A stretch of DNA of 64,000 nt from positions 1 through 64,000 of the forward strand of contig CAIMAQ010000069.1 of NCBI GenBank assembly GCA_903839035.1, given 5' to 3'. The position numbers were made by a program, and so were the translations under genes. This document shows, one piece after another, positions 8,946 to 17,642 of the stretch; within the stretch, counting starts at the first letter, position 1, and each line of letters opens with the position of its first letter. The notes under the pieces are model-generated. The model was not told the origin of the DNA. It did no database searches and was given only the letters and a program-made list of their open reading frames with translations. This DNA is from an uncultured Opitutia bacterium (GTDB taxonomy: Bacteria; Verrucomicrobiota; Verrucomicrobiia; Opitutales; Opitutaceae).

Positions 8946-9356
8946 CTAAACCGCCCAGTGAAACGTGATCGGCTTCTCAATCGCCGGGTTCAGGCTCTGG
9001 GCAACGGGGCAGTTATGGGCGGCGGTTTCGAGCAGCTTGGCGGTTTCCGGCGTCTTCGCAATCGGCAGCCAGAACTGGGTGGCTAGGCGGATGATGCGGC
9101 GCGGGGCGTCGCTGGACATCTCCTTGGTCACCTCAAACTTCAGCCCGGGCAGCTCGAGGCCGTTTTTGCGCGCCACGAGGGCCATGGTGGTCGCGATGCA
9201 GGTGGCGAGCGACGTGGCAGTGAGGTCAGTCGGTGAAAATGCCTCCCCGCGGCCCTGGTTATCCTTGGGCGCATCCGTGTAAAGCCCGGTGCCCGAGGGC
9301 CCGTGGATCGCCTGACAGTGCAACTCGCCCTGGTATTCGCCGGTGATTTTGACCAT
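8946..9356 (-). CDS. OsmC-family peroxiredoxin-like protein
   Basis: A 136-aa OsmC/Ohr-fold protein. Two cysteines lie in the expected places: the first in ATSLATCIATTMAL near residue 53 on the central helix, the second in AAHNCPVAQSLNPA near residue 116. In this family the pair reduces hydroperoxides in the cytoplasm. Other landmarks are GRGEAFSPTDLTATSL and the opening MVKITGEYQGEL. The length is typical (about 135-145 aa). It lies 81 bases downstream of the single-receiver gene on the same strand, so readthrough from the signalling operon is possible, but no functional link is evident. OsmC versus YhfA-type subfamily was not resolved. Confidence 0.88.
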   Translation of the reverse strand: MVKITGEYQGELHCQAIHGPSGTGLYTDAPKDNQGRGEAFSPTDLTATSLATCIATTMALVARKNGLELPGLKFEVTKEMSSDAPRRIIRLATQFWLPIAKTPETAKLLETAAHNCPVAQSLNPAIEKPITFHWAV

Positions 9357-9437
9357 GCCGCCAGCGTCGGTATTTTTGCCGGCTTGGCAATGCCGGCGGA
9401 TGACCCGTCACACGGGTAGCGCGTGCTTCCTCGCCTG

Positions 9438-9839
9438 CTACGAGGTGTACTGCGCGAGGAGCTGGGCGAGGTGGTCAAAGTCCACCGGTTTGCTCAGGTG
9501 CAGCACTGCACCCGCCTCCCGGCAGCGGACGGCTTCCTTTTCCATCGCAAAGGCCGTCAGGCAGATGACCGGGATCTGCGCGGTCGCCGGATCCTGCTTG
9601 AGCGCTCGGGTCGCCGCCAGGCCGTCCATGTTCGGCATCTGGATATCCATCAGGATGAGACGGGGCTGGTGCTGGCGCGCGAGGGTAACCGCCTCGAGGC
9701 CGTCGCGGGCGATGACCACAGGATAGCCAAAGTGGCCGATGATCTCGGCCGTCATCTCCGCGGTCGCGAGGTGATCCTCCGCCAGCAAGATCGTGCGGCG
9801 AGGTTCGGCATCCACAGGGGTCTTAGGTATGTTAGGCAT
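9438..9839 (-). CDS. single-domain response regulator (CheY-like)
   Basis: A 133-aa receiver domain with no output domain. Key residues are visible: acidic pair in TILLAEDH, phosphoacceptor Asp in LILMDIQMPNMDGL, Thr in VICLTAF and Lys in HLSKPVDF. The start at MPNIPKTP is preferred because its ATG overlaps the stop of the upstream kinase by eight bases, a sign of translational coupling; an in-frame ATG 23 codons upstream would lie deep in that kinase. It is the last gene of the seven-gene signalling operon. Its sequence is close to the C-terminal receiver of the hybrid kinase in the same operon (both have LILMD, IPV and LSKPVDF), so it may compete for the same phosphate donors. Confidence 0.9.
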   Translation of the reverse strand: MPNIPKTPVDAEPRRTILLAEDHLATAEMTAEIIGHFGYPVVIARDGLEAVTLARQHQPRLILMDIQMPNMDGLAATRALKQDPATAQIPVICLTAFAMEKEAVRCREAGAVLHLSKPVDFDHLAQLLAQYTS

Positions 9840-12321
9840 GGGGGAAAGTTGCAGGGTCGATTCCGAGCGGGGTGGTGGGCAACTCAACCGTGAAGCGGCT
9901 GCCGGCACCGAGAGTGGAGGTCATCGAGATGGTCCCGCCGTGCAAGGCGGCGAGGCGCTTGACGATCGAGAGTCCCAGCCCGGTGCCCGAATAGCGACGC
10001 GCCAAGCGGCTGTCGATTTGCTCGAAGGGCCGGAACAGGCGCGCCTGATCTGCCGCCGTCAGGCCAATGCCCGTGTCCCAGACCGTGAACCGCATCGCGC
10101 GACCCTCATCCGTGGCTGCCACGTCAATACCGATGGCGCCGCCCTCGGGGGTGAACTTCACGGCGTTGCTGAGCAGGTTGTAGAGGATCTGGCGCAGGCG
10201 CCGTTTATCCGCCACCAGGTTGACGGTCCCCAGGGCGAGGTTGACGGCCAGCGTGAGCCGGCCCCGGACACACTCCTCCCGGAAAAAATCCTCACATTCC
10301 CGGATGAGTTGCGCGACATCCACCGGGGCCACCTCCAGTTCAATCTTGTCCGCCTCCAGCTTGGCGATGTCCAGGATATCATTGATGAGCACCAGCAATT
10401 GGTCCGCGCTGGACTTGATGCGGGTGATGCGGGTGGCCTGGGCCGGGCTCAGCGGGTCCGTCGCGGAACGTTGCAAAAGGTGAATGTTACCCAGCGTCAC
10501 GTTGAGCGGCGTGCGCAATTCATGGCTGACGGTGGCGAGAAATTCCGTCTTGGCCCGGTTGGCGCGCTCGGCCAACTGCCGGGCGGCCTCCAGGTCCTGC
10601 GTGCGCTCCCGCACCCGTTCGTCCAGTTCTTCCGTCAACAGCCGGAGATTGGTATTGCTGCGTTCGCGTTCCGCCACCGCCTGCTCGAGGTCGGCGTTAG
10701 TCTGCGCCAGGCTGGTCGCGGCGGTGCGCAGGTCCAGGGCCAGGTTGCGCCACTCCGTGGGCAGCAGGCCGGACGGCAGGATCAAGGGCAGCGGATTCCG
10801 GCGGAGGACGAGGGCGTGGGCATAACGGACGATCTCCTGGACCGGCTGGGTGAAGCGCTCCGACGTGTTGCGCGAGATCAGGAAGGCCAGTCCGAGCGCC
10901 CCGATCAGCGCGATGCCCTCCAACAGGAGGAACTTGGCCACCGGGGCCTCGCTGGTCCACACCTCTTCCCGGAGATAGATGTCCCACCCGAGCGACGGCA
11001 CGGCGTGCCAGATGCCAAGGTACCGCTGATAGGTGCCGGTCCTCGGATCCACCGCATCATCCGGCAGCAATTCGTCCTGCAGGTCGTGCGCGGGCAGCCG
11101 GTAGAGGGAGGAACTTTCAAAGTTCTCGCCGAATCCCTTCCGGAAAATAACCCGGGAGCGCTGGTCCAGCACGAGAATCTCGCGTTGCTGCACCTCGGAG
11201 TTGCGGAGCACCAGATCGCGCATCCGGTTCAAGTCCAGGGACCCCTCGATCACCGACCGGCGTCCGTCGGCGGTGGCATAGGCCGCGCTGATCGCGATGA
11301 TCAGGTCGTGGCCAAACCCGCGGCCGCGAAACACCGGGCTGACATACGCCCGGCCACCCAGCTGCGGGCGCAGAAAATAATCCCGGTCCCCGACGAGCAT
11401 TGGAGAGGCCGGCCGGTCATTCGCCGCCGTAACCTGCCGGGGGGCCACCACCCGCCCGGTCTCGTCCGTCACGAGCATGGTGATGAAGCCGCTGTTGTTG
11501 GCGGCGATGCGCTTCAGCAGGGAATCCAAGCTCGCCGGGTTTTGCGGGTGTCCCTCCAGGGCGGCCGCCGAGCTCTCAATCGCCTGGATGTGGTTGGCCA
11601 CGTAGGTGGCGACGACCTCGCTGGTCCAGTTGGCTTCGCGCGCCAGGTTGACTTGGACGTCATTGCGGTGCTGCCGGTTGACGATGTAAGCGGCGCCGAC
11701 GGCAAAGGCCGCGGCCGGGAGCACGACAATGATCATCAGGCGCCGGCTCAGATTCGTCTGCAGGCTCTCCTCGCGTTCGGCCAGCTTCGGTCTGACGGGC
11801 AACTTGAGAAAGGACCGCGTGAGAACCAGGAGCTGCACCACCACGTAGACGAGCAGCCCATTGACCAGGTACTTGATCACCATGGCCCAGTTGTGGGGGA
11901 ATGGCGGGTGCAACAGCCCCAGGAGGCAGATCGCGGTCACCGGCAGGCCCAACACCGCCCAGAAAGTCACCGTGGCGCGAAACAGGGTCTGGCCCCGCCG
12001 GTGCATGAGCCACCCGACCGTCCACGCCTCGAGGGAAAAAACCAGGAGGCCATAGGGGTGCCCCCACCCGCCGAGCGTCTCAAGATAGGTCCCCAGCGCC
12101 GTGAGCAGGCCCCACCACGGACCGTAGGCGACTGCCATGAGCATCGCGAAGATGCCGCCAAAAACCAGCTCAGTGCCGCCGAAAACCGGGATGGTGATGC
12201 CCATCAGGAGGTAACCGCACGCACCCGCGATCGTGCAAATGATCGCCCGGCGGCTCAGCGGGGTGAGCCAGACATTCGACCCGGAGGCCGGCGTCGCAGG
12301 AGTCGTATCAGTGTCCAACAT
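9832..12321 (-). CDS. membrane-bound sensor histidine kinase
   Basis: An 829-aa kinase. The N-terminal 150 residues contain five or six membrane helices (for example CTIAGACGYLLMGITIPVF, WGLLTALGTYLETLGGW), like an integral-membrane sensor of the MASE type. A further helix near residue 190 leads to a large extracytoplasmic region (about 215-455, Cache-like, with ALEGHPQNPASLDSLLKR) and a second anchor near 465. A coiled coil then connects to HisKA with the phosphoacceptor in ATVSHELRTPLNVTLGN near residue 600 and a HATPase with DTGIGL and GTGLGLSIVKRLAALHGG. It has no receiver. The gene overlaps its upstream kinase neighbour by 14 bases and the downstream receiver by eight, so the receiver is a likely partner. 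Confidence 0.9.
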   Translation of the reverse strand: MLDTDTTPATPASGSNVWLTPLSRRAIICTIAGACGYLLMGITIPVFGGTELVFGGIFAMLMAVAYGPWWGLLTALGTYLETLGGWGHPYGLLVFSLEAWTVGWLMHRRGQTLFRATVTFWAVLGLPVTAICLLGLLHPPFPHNWAMVIKYLVNGLLVYVVVQLLVLTRSFLKLPVRPKLAEREESLQTNLSRRLMIIVVLPAAAFAVGAAYIVNRQHRNDVQVNLAREANWTSEVVATYVANHIQAIESSAAALEGHPQNPASLDSLLKRIAANNSGFITMLVTDETGRVVAPRQVTAANDRPASPMLVGDRDYFLRPQLGGRAYVSPVFRGRGFGHDLIIAISAAYATADGRRSVIEGSLDLNRMRDLVLRNSEVQQREILVLDQRSRVIFRKGFGENFESSSLYRLPAHDLQDELLPDDAVDPRTGTYQRYLGIWHAVPSLGWDIYLREEVWTSEAPVAKFLLLEGIALIGALGLAFLISRNTSERFTQPVQEIVRYAHALVLRRNPLPLILPSGLLPTEWRNLALDLRTAATSLAQTNADLEQAVAERERSNTNLRLLTEELDERVRERTQDLEAARQLAERANRAKTEFLATVSHELRTPLNVTLGNIHLLQRSATDPLSPAQATRITRIKSSADQLLVLINDILDIAKLEADKIELEVAPVDVAQLIRECEDFFREECVRGRLTLAVNLALGTVNLVADKRRLRQILYNLLSNAVKFTPEGGAIGIDVAATDEGRAMRFTVWDTGIGLTAADQARLFRPFEQIDSRLARRYSGTGLGLSIVKRLAALHGGTISMTSTLGAGSRFTVELPTTPLGIDPATFPHA

Positions 12322-13042
12322 CGGGAGCAGTTAAACTGGGCGCGACCGGGAAAAACAAGCTTACGCAGGTGCCCTGACCCGGGGTGCTTTCGATCTGCAG
12401 CTCACCGCGGTGAGCCTGCATCACGCGGCGCACCGTCGGCAGGCCCAGCCCGAATCCCCGCCCCGCGGACTTGGTGGTGAAAAACGGCCGATCCAGTTGG
12501 GCGCGCTGGTCCGCGTTCAGGCCGGGACCGTGGTCCCGCACCGCCAAGACCACCCAGGCCTGGCCCGCCTCACTCCGGAATTCCGCGCTGATTTCCAAGG
12601 GCTCACTCGGCGCCGCCCGGCGGGAATTCTCCACGAGATGCCCGAGCGCGATCCGGATCAGGTCGGGACAACCGAAAATATCCGGGACCGGGCTGACTAA
12701 CCGCAGGTGCAGGGGTGACGTTGCGTCCGGTCCAGGCTTCGCGGTGAGCACGAATTCCCGCAGCAGTGGTTCCAACCCGAGGGGGCCAAAATCCCTCCGG
12801 GCGGGGGTCGCGGACCCGAATTCCGCCAACCGGTCCATGAGGAGGGTCGCGAGGTCCACATTGCCCCGCATCCGGCCGATCAGCTGCCGCAGGCGGACGT
12901 CGTCCACCTGCCGCGAAATCATTTCCAGCACGATGGGGAAGGAGGCGATCAGGTTCTTGACCTCGTGAGTCAGACCATCGGTCAGTTCCGCGATTTCGTC
13001 GGGGGCGGCGGGCGGCGGGAGATTTTTATCCGTGGGTTGCAT
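12308..13042 (-). CDS. small soluble histidine kinase
   Basis: A 244-aa kinase made only of a dimerisation/phosphoacceptor helix pair and an ATPase domain. The H-box reads DGLTHEVKNLIASFPIV near residue 25, of the HExxN form. The ATPase shows VENSRRAAPSEPL (N-box), VRDHGPGLNADQR (G1), and GFGLGLPTVRRVMQAHRGEL (G2). No membrane segment, PAS or receiver is present, so any signal must come through a partner, probably one of the flanking kinases. It overlaps the next gene by 14 bases and is 21 bases downstream of the hybrid kinase. The HE-type H-box separates it from the HELRTP kinases on each side. Confidence 0.88.
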   Translation of the reverse strand: MQPTDKNLPPPAAPDEIAELTDGLTHEVKNLIASFPIVLEMISRQVDDVRLRQLIGRMRGNVDLATLLMDRLAEFGSATPARRDFGPLGLEPLLREFVLTAKPGPDATSPLHLRLVSPVPDIFGCPDLIRIALGHLVENSRRAAPSEPLEISAEFRSEAGQAWVVLAVRDHGPGLNADQRAQLDRPFFTTKSAGRGFGLGLPTVRRVMQAHRGELQIESTPGQGTCVSLFFPVAPSLTAPDVGH

Positions 13043-13063
13043 GACTTGCCGGTGGCGAGGTGG

Positions 13064-16000
13064 CTAAATTTTCACCCGCAAGTGGGTGGCGAGCATCGCA
13101 TCGAGGGCGGCAAAATCCACGGGCTTGGACAGGTAGCCCACGGCTCCCGCCTCAAAGCACCGCGTGGCGTCCGAGAGGCGGGCAAAGGCCGTGAGCGAGA
13201 CAACGGGAATCTCCGCGGTCCGGGGGTCCGCCTTGAGGCGGCGCGTGGCCTCGAGACCGTCGATGCCGGACATGCGCACGTCCATCAGGATGAGGTTTGG
13301 CTGCAGGGAGAGGGCTTGGGTGAGCGCCTCCTCGCCGGAGGTGGCCTGAGCCACCCGGTAACCTTCCAGTTCAAGGTAGGACGCAAGGACCTCCAGGTTG
13401 CCGGGAAAGTCATCGACGGCCAAAATCAGGAAATCGCCCGGCCGCTCCGGCTTCGCCGGGGCGGACTCTGCCGCCGGGATAATTTCGGCGGCGCGAACCG
13501 GCGTCCGGATTGGCAGGCGCACGATAAACTCACTGGCATGGCCCGGCTCGCTACTGAGCACCAGGGACCCGCCGTGCAATTCCGCCAGGCGCCGGGCAAT
13601 GGTCAGCCCCAGGCCAGTGCCACTCGGCGCCAGCTTGGCCGCCTGGGCGGAGGAACCCTGCTGAAACTCCTCGAAGATCCGGTCGCGATCACCCGGGGCG
13701 ACCCCCACCCCGGTGTCGGACACGATGATGATGAGTTCCGGGGGCGTGACCGTTTCCCGTGTCCGCAGGGTGACAACACCCTGCTCGGGGGAGAACTTCA
13801 GCGCATTGCTCAGGAGGTTGACCAGGATCTGCTTCAGGCGCAGCGGATCAGCCTCGATCACCGGCGTGACATGGTTGAAGTCCTTCTGCAACCGGCTCGA
13901 CTTGAGCGCCGCCTGGTTCTCCACCATCACTAAACAGTCGTCGCACAGAGCGGTCACTGCCACGGCGCCCAGCTGCATGGCGATCTTGCCGGACTCGAAC
14001 TTGGTGACATCCAGCAGGTCGTTGATCAGGGAGAGCAAGTGGGCCCCGTTCACGTGGGCCTGCGAGAGAGAGACCTGCTGGCGGTCGTTGAGGGCGCCGA
14101 AGCGGCCTTTTTCGAGCATATGGAGGTTACCCAGAATCACATTCAGCGGGGTCCGCAGTTCGTGACTGACATTGGCGAGGAACGTGCTTTTTGCCTGGTT
14201 CGCCTCCTCGGCCCGCTGCTTCGCCTGCTCCAGCGCATGCGTGGCTTGCATCAGCCCCGTGATGTTCGAGCTGATGCCCAGGTAGTTCACCATCCGGCTG
14301 TCCTCGTCGAGAACCGGATGCACCTGGACACAGACCCAGATTTCGGCCCCGGCCTTGGTGTAGTTTTGCAGCACGACGGTGAATTCGCGCTGGGAAGCCA
14401 GGCCCTCGCGAAACCGCTGGGCGCCCGCCTGATTGGTTTCCGGCCGTTGCAGCAGGGAGCCGGGCGTGCAACCCACCGCTTCCGCCTGCGTATAACCGGT
14501 CGTGCGGGTGAAGCCCGCGTTGGTCCACAGGATCTTGCCCGCGGTATCCGTGAGGATCACCGCATCATTGGTGTACGTCGCCACCAGCGACAGCCGGCGC
14601 CGTTCCAAATCCTGGTCCCGGATGAGCCGGTTCGCGGCGAGGATGGATTCGTTGTAAGCCACCAACTGTTGATTCGCCAGACTGAGATCGCGGGTTCGCT
14701 CCACGGCGACCTGGTTCGCCCGCCGGGCAAAGCTCTTCAGGCTCATGACCAGTTCGGCCAGCAGCACGGTCACCAACGCCAGCCCGCCCGCCCCCCAGAA
14801 GGCCGCGAACTGCCCGAAACTTGCCGCCCTGGACGGGATGTCCAATGCCAGCGTGTAATGATTCTGCGCCAGCTGCAGCGCCACGTTCCGGTCAAACGTG
14901 TCGGGCGCCGGCGCGTCCCCATAAAGCAGGGCGGACGGCGCCGTGGAGGCGCCTTCATACAAGTAGCAGGAAAACTCCCGCCGCTCCGGACCCAGCGCAC
15001 CGTGGATGAAATCCTCGAAGACGAACGAGGAGTAGACCCAGCATTGGAAGGCGGCGCGACGCTGCGCGACGGTGGCGATTTCGTGTCCGGCCGCATAGAC
15101 CGGAACCATGAGCAGAAACCCCAGGCGTTGCCGGTCGTCCTGCAAGAGCCGGAGGGGACGCGTGATCTGGGGCATGCCCGTGTCCCGGGCCAATTCCGCG
15201 GCTTCCCGCCGGGTGCTCTCGGAGGCCAGATCCAATCCCAGGCCCGCCTTGGACTGGAGGGGCTCGATCAGGCTGATCACATAGTGCGGCCCGACGGCGG
15301 ACAGAGCTTGGCCTGGGGTGACCGCGTGGATCCGCAGGGCTGGCCGCCCGGTTTCGGCCGAGCCCGCCGCAAACGCGGCGAGTGATTCTGTGGCCACCGG
15401 GTAGACCACCCCTGCGCCATGGATCCCGGGATACTCGTCGAACAGGTGCAGACTGGAGACGTAGTTGCTCCACTGCGACTGGCTCAAGGGTGTGGTCCTA
15501 AGACTGAGCATGCTGCCCCCACCCCGCAGTATGTCCACGCAGGACCGCATCTGGTCCTGCAGGTTGTGCTTCGCCCCATCAATCAGCCCGGCCTCGTGCT
15601 GTTCGTCCAGCGTCAGCCGCGCTTCCTCCCTCATGGAAAAGAACCGGGCGCTCAGGCAAAAGCCCGTCAGGAGGATCAACCCCGACAAGCCGAACAGCTG
15701 GCGCCGGTCGAACGACGCGATCAAATAGCTGACCAGAGAGAAAAGCATCAGAAAGGCGCCGAGGAGCAGAAAATGGTCGTCCGCCTGTCCCGGAATAAGG
15801 GACCAACTGCGGAATCTCTCGGCCAGAACCAGCGCCGGGACGACGGCGGCGGGCGTGAGCAAAACCGCCTTCTCGCCGAGCAGGAGATGGACCACCGCGG
15901 GCAGCAACAGCAGCAGGAAGACCAGATTCCAACCTGCGGGGATCGCGACCAGGCCCCAGAGCGCAGGCGCGAGCAACCCGGCCAGGAGCGCCCCCAGCGC

Positions 16001-16561
16001 GAGTTTCCCCCACGCCATGTGCGCCTGGCTCACGACCCAGCTGCTGATCGTCAGGCACGCCGGGCCGACCGCCAGGATTCCCAACGCCTCACCCAGCCAC
16101 CAAGTCTGCACCATGGCGGGTGCATCGGCGGCCGGAATGTAGCCCAGCAGGATCAGGATACTGACGCCAATCAGCAGCGAGCAGAGCGGGCCCACTGCAG
16201 CTGAGACCAAAAATGCGACCGTTTCTCGCTGGCGATTCAGCCAGCCGCCGCGGGCCATGACCCAGCCAAAAATCGCGGCGCCCAGCCAGGCCGAGGTGGT
16301 TGCCCCGACGGCAATGCCCACGGCGCCCAAGGCGGAATTTTCAAACAGGGCGCTGCAAAGGGCCCCGAACAGCGTGCCCAGCAGGGTCCGCCGCCCACCC
16401 TTGATCGCCGCTGCCGTGGCCAGGCCCGCGGCGGGCCAGAAGGTGGAGATATGCTCGTGGGAATACCCGTAATCAACGCCGGCCCGGGCCAGAATAAAAT
16501 ACCCGGCGGCCACCATGGCCACGAGTGGGATCGTGGGGAAGGCCGGCCTATTTGGTCGCAT
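13064..16561 (-). CDS. hybrid histidine kinase, MASE1-CHASE-PAS-HisKA-HATPase-REC
   Basis: An 1165-aa hybrid kinase. Order of domains: a MASE1-like membrane sensor with about eight helices (residues 1-290, with ISTFWPAAGLATAAAIKGG), an extracytoplasmic CHASE region (about 320-555, with VSSLHLFDEYPGIHGAGVVY), a membrane anchor near 590, a PAS domain (about 655-765, VATYTNDAVILTDTAGK), HisKA with LANVSHELRTPLNVILGN near 797, HATPase (DTGVGVAPGD, GTGLGLTIARRL), and a C-terminal receiver (LILMDVRM, LSKPVDF). The start MRPNRPAFPTIP is set by the 14-base overlap with the upstream gene and by the membrane helix beginning 10 residues later. It likely phosphorylates its own receiver and perhaps the related lone receiver at the operon end. 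Confidence 0.93.
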   Translation of the reverse strand: MRPNRPAFPTIPLVAMVAAGYFILARAGVDYGYSHEHISTFWPAAGLATAAAIKGGRRTLLGTLFGALCSALFENSALGAVGIAVGATTSAWLGAAIFGWVMARGGWLNRQRETVAFLVSAAVGPLCSLLIGVSILILLGYIPAADAPAMVQTWWLGEALGILAVGPACLTISSWVVSQAHMAWGKLALGALLAGLLAPALWGLVAIPAGWNLVFLLLLLPAVVHLLLGEKAVLLTPAAVVPALVLAERFRSWSLIPGQADDHFLLLGAFLMLFSLVSYLIASFDRRQLFGLSGLILLTGFCLSARFFSMREEARLTLDEQHEAGLIDGAKHNLQDQMRSCVDILRGGGSMLSLRTTPLSQSQWSNYVSSLHLFDEYPGIHGAGVVYPVATESLAAFAAGSAETGRPALRIHAVTPGQALSAVGPHYVISLIEPLQSKAGLGLDLASESTRREAAELARDTGMPQITRPLRLLQDDRQRLGFLLMVPVYAAGHEIATVAQRRAAFQCWVYSSFVFEDFIHGALGPERREFSCYLYEGASTAPSALLYGDAPAPDTFDRNVALQLAQNHYTLALDIPSRAASFGQFAAFWGAGGLALVTVLLAELVMSLKSFARRANQVAVERTRDLSLANQQLVAYNESILAANRLIRDQDLERRRLSLVATYTNDAVILTDTAGKILWTNAGFTRTTGYTQAEAVGCTPGSLLQRPETNQAGAQRFREGLASQREFTVVLQNYTKAGAEIWVCVQVHPVLDEDSRMVNYLGISSNITGLMQATHALEQAKQRAEEANQAKSTFLANVSHELRTPLNVILGNLHMLEKGRFGALNDRQQVSLSQAHVNGAHLLSLINDLLDVTKFESGKIAMQLGAVAVTALCDDCLVMVENQAALKSSRLQKDFNHVTPVIEADPLRLKQILVNLLSNALKFSPEQGVVTLRTRETVTPPELIIIVSDTGVGVAPGDRDRIFEEFQQGSSAQAAKLAPSGTGLGLTIARRLAELHGGSLVLSSEPGHASEFIVRLPIRTPVRAAEIIPAAESAPAKPERPGDFLILAVDDFPGNLEVLASYLELEGYRVAQATSGEEALTQALSLQPNLILMDVRMSGIDGLEATRRLKADPRTAEIPVVSLTAFARLSDATRCFEAGAVGYLSKPVDFAALDAMLATHLRVKI

Positions 16562-17642
16562 GGAAAGTGAACCCGGCCTCGACACCCCGGCCCTCGTGGT
16601 TGCGGATGAAAAACGCGCAATCCACCATCTGGGCGAACAGGGTGCAGACCGCCAGCCCCAGGCCGATGCCCTGCTGCTCCGCGTGACCGCGGTCCGACTG
16701 GCGGAAGGTGCCGACCTGGGGAATGAACCCCTCGGCAATGCCGGGGCCGTGATCCACCATCGTCAATTGGTAGCCGGTGGGCGTCATCTGGCCAAACAAG
16801 TGGAGGGGCGTGCGCGGCAGGGTAAACTTGCAGGCGTTGTCCACCAGTTGCGCCACCACCCGGTGCATGAAGCCGTCGGGAATATTGAGTGCGGCCGGCG
16901 CCACGTTCAGTGAAAGGTCGCGCTCGCGGCCATATCGCTCCGCGGTCCATTTGGCCGAGGCCAGCACCTGCTCCCACCAGCTCGAGTTGCTGACCGGGTT
17001 CCGCGGACTCGGATCCCGGACCCGCGCGTCCAGTTCCAGCCATAGCGTAAACGTGTCCATCATCGCCATGAGCCGGTTGCCGCTCGCCTTGAGATTCGTG
17101 GCATACTGCCTGGTCTCTTCCGGCGTGAGCCCGCGGCCCTCGCGGGCGGTCTCCGACATGAGATCCGCGTAGCCCAGCAGCCCGGTCAGCGGTGTCCGGA
17201 TTTCATGTGGCAGGTAGCGCAGCAGGTAGCGCGTCTGCTCCTCGCGCGTGTGGCGAATCCGTTCGGCGCGCTCCAGGCGGACGCGGATGCTGCCGAGTGC
17301 GTCCGTCGGCTCAAACGGCTTGGAGATATAATCGTCCGCGCCCATCGCCAGGCCGGTGCGCACGTCATCGGCCGCGGCCTTGGCGGAAAGGAAGATGAAC
17401 GGCACGTCGTCGAGCGCCGGCAGGCTGCGCACGCTCCGCAGCAGCTCGTAGCCGTTCTTGTTCGGCATGCGGATATCGCTGAGGATCAGGGCGGGCTTGG
17501 CTCCCGCCAGCAGCAGGTCCAGCGCCACTTGGCCGTCCGTGGCCGTCAGCACCTCGTAGCCCTCGCCCACGAGGAGCATCTCCAGGGTGGCGATGATGAG
17601 CGGATCATCCTCCGCGATCAGCAGCAGGGGCTTGGGGTTCAT
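16548..17642 (-). CDS. REC-histidine kinase (receiver at N-terminus)
   Basis: A 364-aa cytoplasmic protein with reversed hybrid order: a receiver first (residues 3-120; IAEDDPL, LILSDIRMPNKNGY, FLSAKA, YISKPFEP), then HisKA with LLRYLPHEIRTPLTGLLGY near 148 and a HATPase (VAQLVDNACKF, VDHGPGIAE, GIGLGLAVCTLFAQM). This form suits a phosphorelay intermediate whose kinase is controlled by phosphorylation of its own receiver. It overlaps the upstream PAS kinase by four bases (ATGA), suggesting that kinase as the input. A second protein of the same length and architecture occurs at 20.9-22.0 kb, also directly after a PAS kinase. Confidence 0.92.
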   Translation of the reverse strand: MNPKPLLLIAEDDPLIIATLEMLLVGEGYEVLTATDGQVALDLLLAGAKPALILSDIRMPNKNGYELLRSVRSLPALDDVPFIFLSAKAAADDVRTGLAMGADDYISKPFEPTDALGSIRVRLERAERIRHTREEQTRYLLRYLPHEIRTPLTGLLGYADLMSETAREGRGLTPEETRQYATNLKASGNRLMAMMDTFTLWLELDARVRDPSPRNPVSNSSWWEQVLASAKWTAERYGRERDLSLNVAPAALNIPDGFMHRVVAQLVDNACKFTLPRTPLHLFGQMTPTGYQLTMVDHGPGIAEGFIPQVGTFRQSDRGHAEQQGIGLGLAVCTLFAQMVDCAFFIRNHEGRGVEAGFTFHATK